The notes under the pieces: generated by a model
Seen by the model: only the letters and a program-made list of their open reading frames with translations
Told to the model about the DNA's origin: nothing
The model's database searches: none
DNA from: Treponema sp.
GTDB taxonomy: Bacteria; Spirochaetota; Spirochaetia; Treponematales; Treponemataceae
Direction: 5' to 3'
Length of the DNA stretch: 40,490 nt
Assembly (NCBI GenBank): GCA_017446265.1
Contig: JAFSRD010000026.1
Location: 1 to 40,490, forward strand
Shown here: positions 40,466 to 40,490 of the stretch, one piece after another
Numbering within the stretch: position 1 is the stretch's first letter
Layout of the letters: each line of letters begins with the position of its first letter
Translations under genes and position numbers: made by a program

Positions 40466-40490
40466 GAACAGTGAACGATTTTTCAAAATC
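40466..40490 (+). repeat. Hairpin repeat, copy F cut by the window end
   Basis: The first 25 bases match copy E exactly, so at least three units stand in tandem here with a 153-base period between E and F. Confidence 0.85.

Noticed and set aside
40216..40490. CRISPR array
   Set aside because: The period is 153 bases and the whole unit is repeated, with no short repeats separated by unique spacers and no cas genes.

Overview
The window reads as chromosomal DNA from a spirochaete, most likely a host-associated Treponema. This is an inference from gene content and protein style: the Opp ATPases, Sel1-repeat, HD-GYP, YhhN and DUF2974 proteins, two zinc-type ABC systems, an infC-rpmI-rplT-zapA block, and many small lipoproteins and secreted proteins. 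No rRNA, phage, insertion sequence or CRISPR array was seen. Genes are dense on both strands. The window starts at the first base of a dispersed repeat and ends inside tandem copies of the same repeat, so it may be a whole contig broken at repeats.

Layout. 1-3,000: a repeat copy, an orphan antitoxin-like gene, and a metal (Zn/Mn-type) ABC operon on the minus strand. 3,100-6,900: peptide-transport genes, namely an OppC-OppD fusion and OppF. 6,900-14,100: a stand-alone TrpB2-type tryptophan synthase beta gene with a large perfect palindrome in its promoter, tRNA-Cys, trxB, a glycoside hydrolase family 3 gene split by an in-frame TAA, and a divergent Crp/Fnr regulator and ferredoxin/DUF2249 pair. 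14,200-15,600: a secreted Sel1-repeat protein. 15,700-19,550: a second zinc uptake operon of five genes, whose binding protein carries a whole ZinT domain inside its His-rich loop. 19,560-23,100: repeat copy, DTW-domain protein, trxA, a phosphatase-like lipoprotein and a secreted two-repeat protein. 23,200-27,250: a ferric-type ABC transporter (binding protein, fused permease, ATPase). 27,300-32,530: BI-1-like membrane protein, DUF2974 protein, NeuB-family synthase, class II aldolase and a membrane protein. 32,600-35,000: translation and cell-division genes. 35,000-40,150: HD-GYP phosphodiesterase, m5C methyltransferase, second GH3 lipoprotein, short-chain dehydrogenase and YhhN protein. 40,150-40,490: tandem repeats.

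Themes. Metal acquisition is prominent, with three ABC systems. Thioredoxin reductase and thioredoxin are both present at separate loci. Two patterns stand out across the window. First, an intergenic repeat family folds into four successive hairpins, with base changes that keep the stems paired. Second, nine or ten genes have a clear -10 box only 4-11 bases before the start codon and no Shine-Dalgarno sequence, which points to frequent leaderless or nearly leaderless mRNAs. Genes inside operons nearly all keep a good Shine-Dalgarno sequence.
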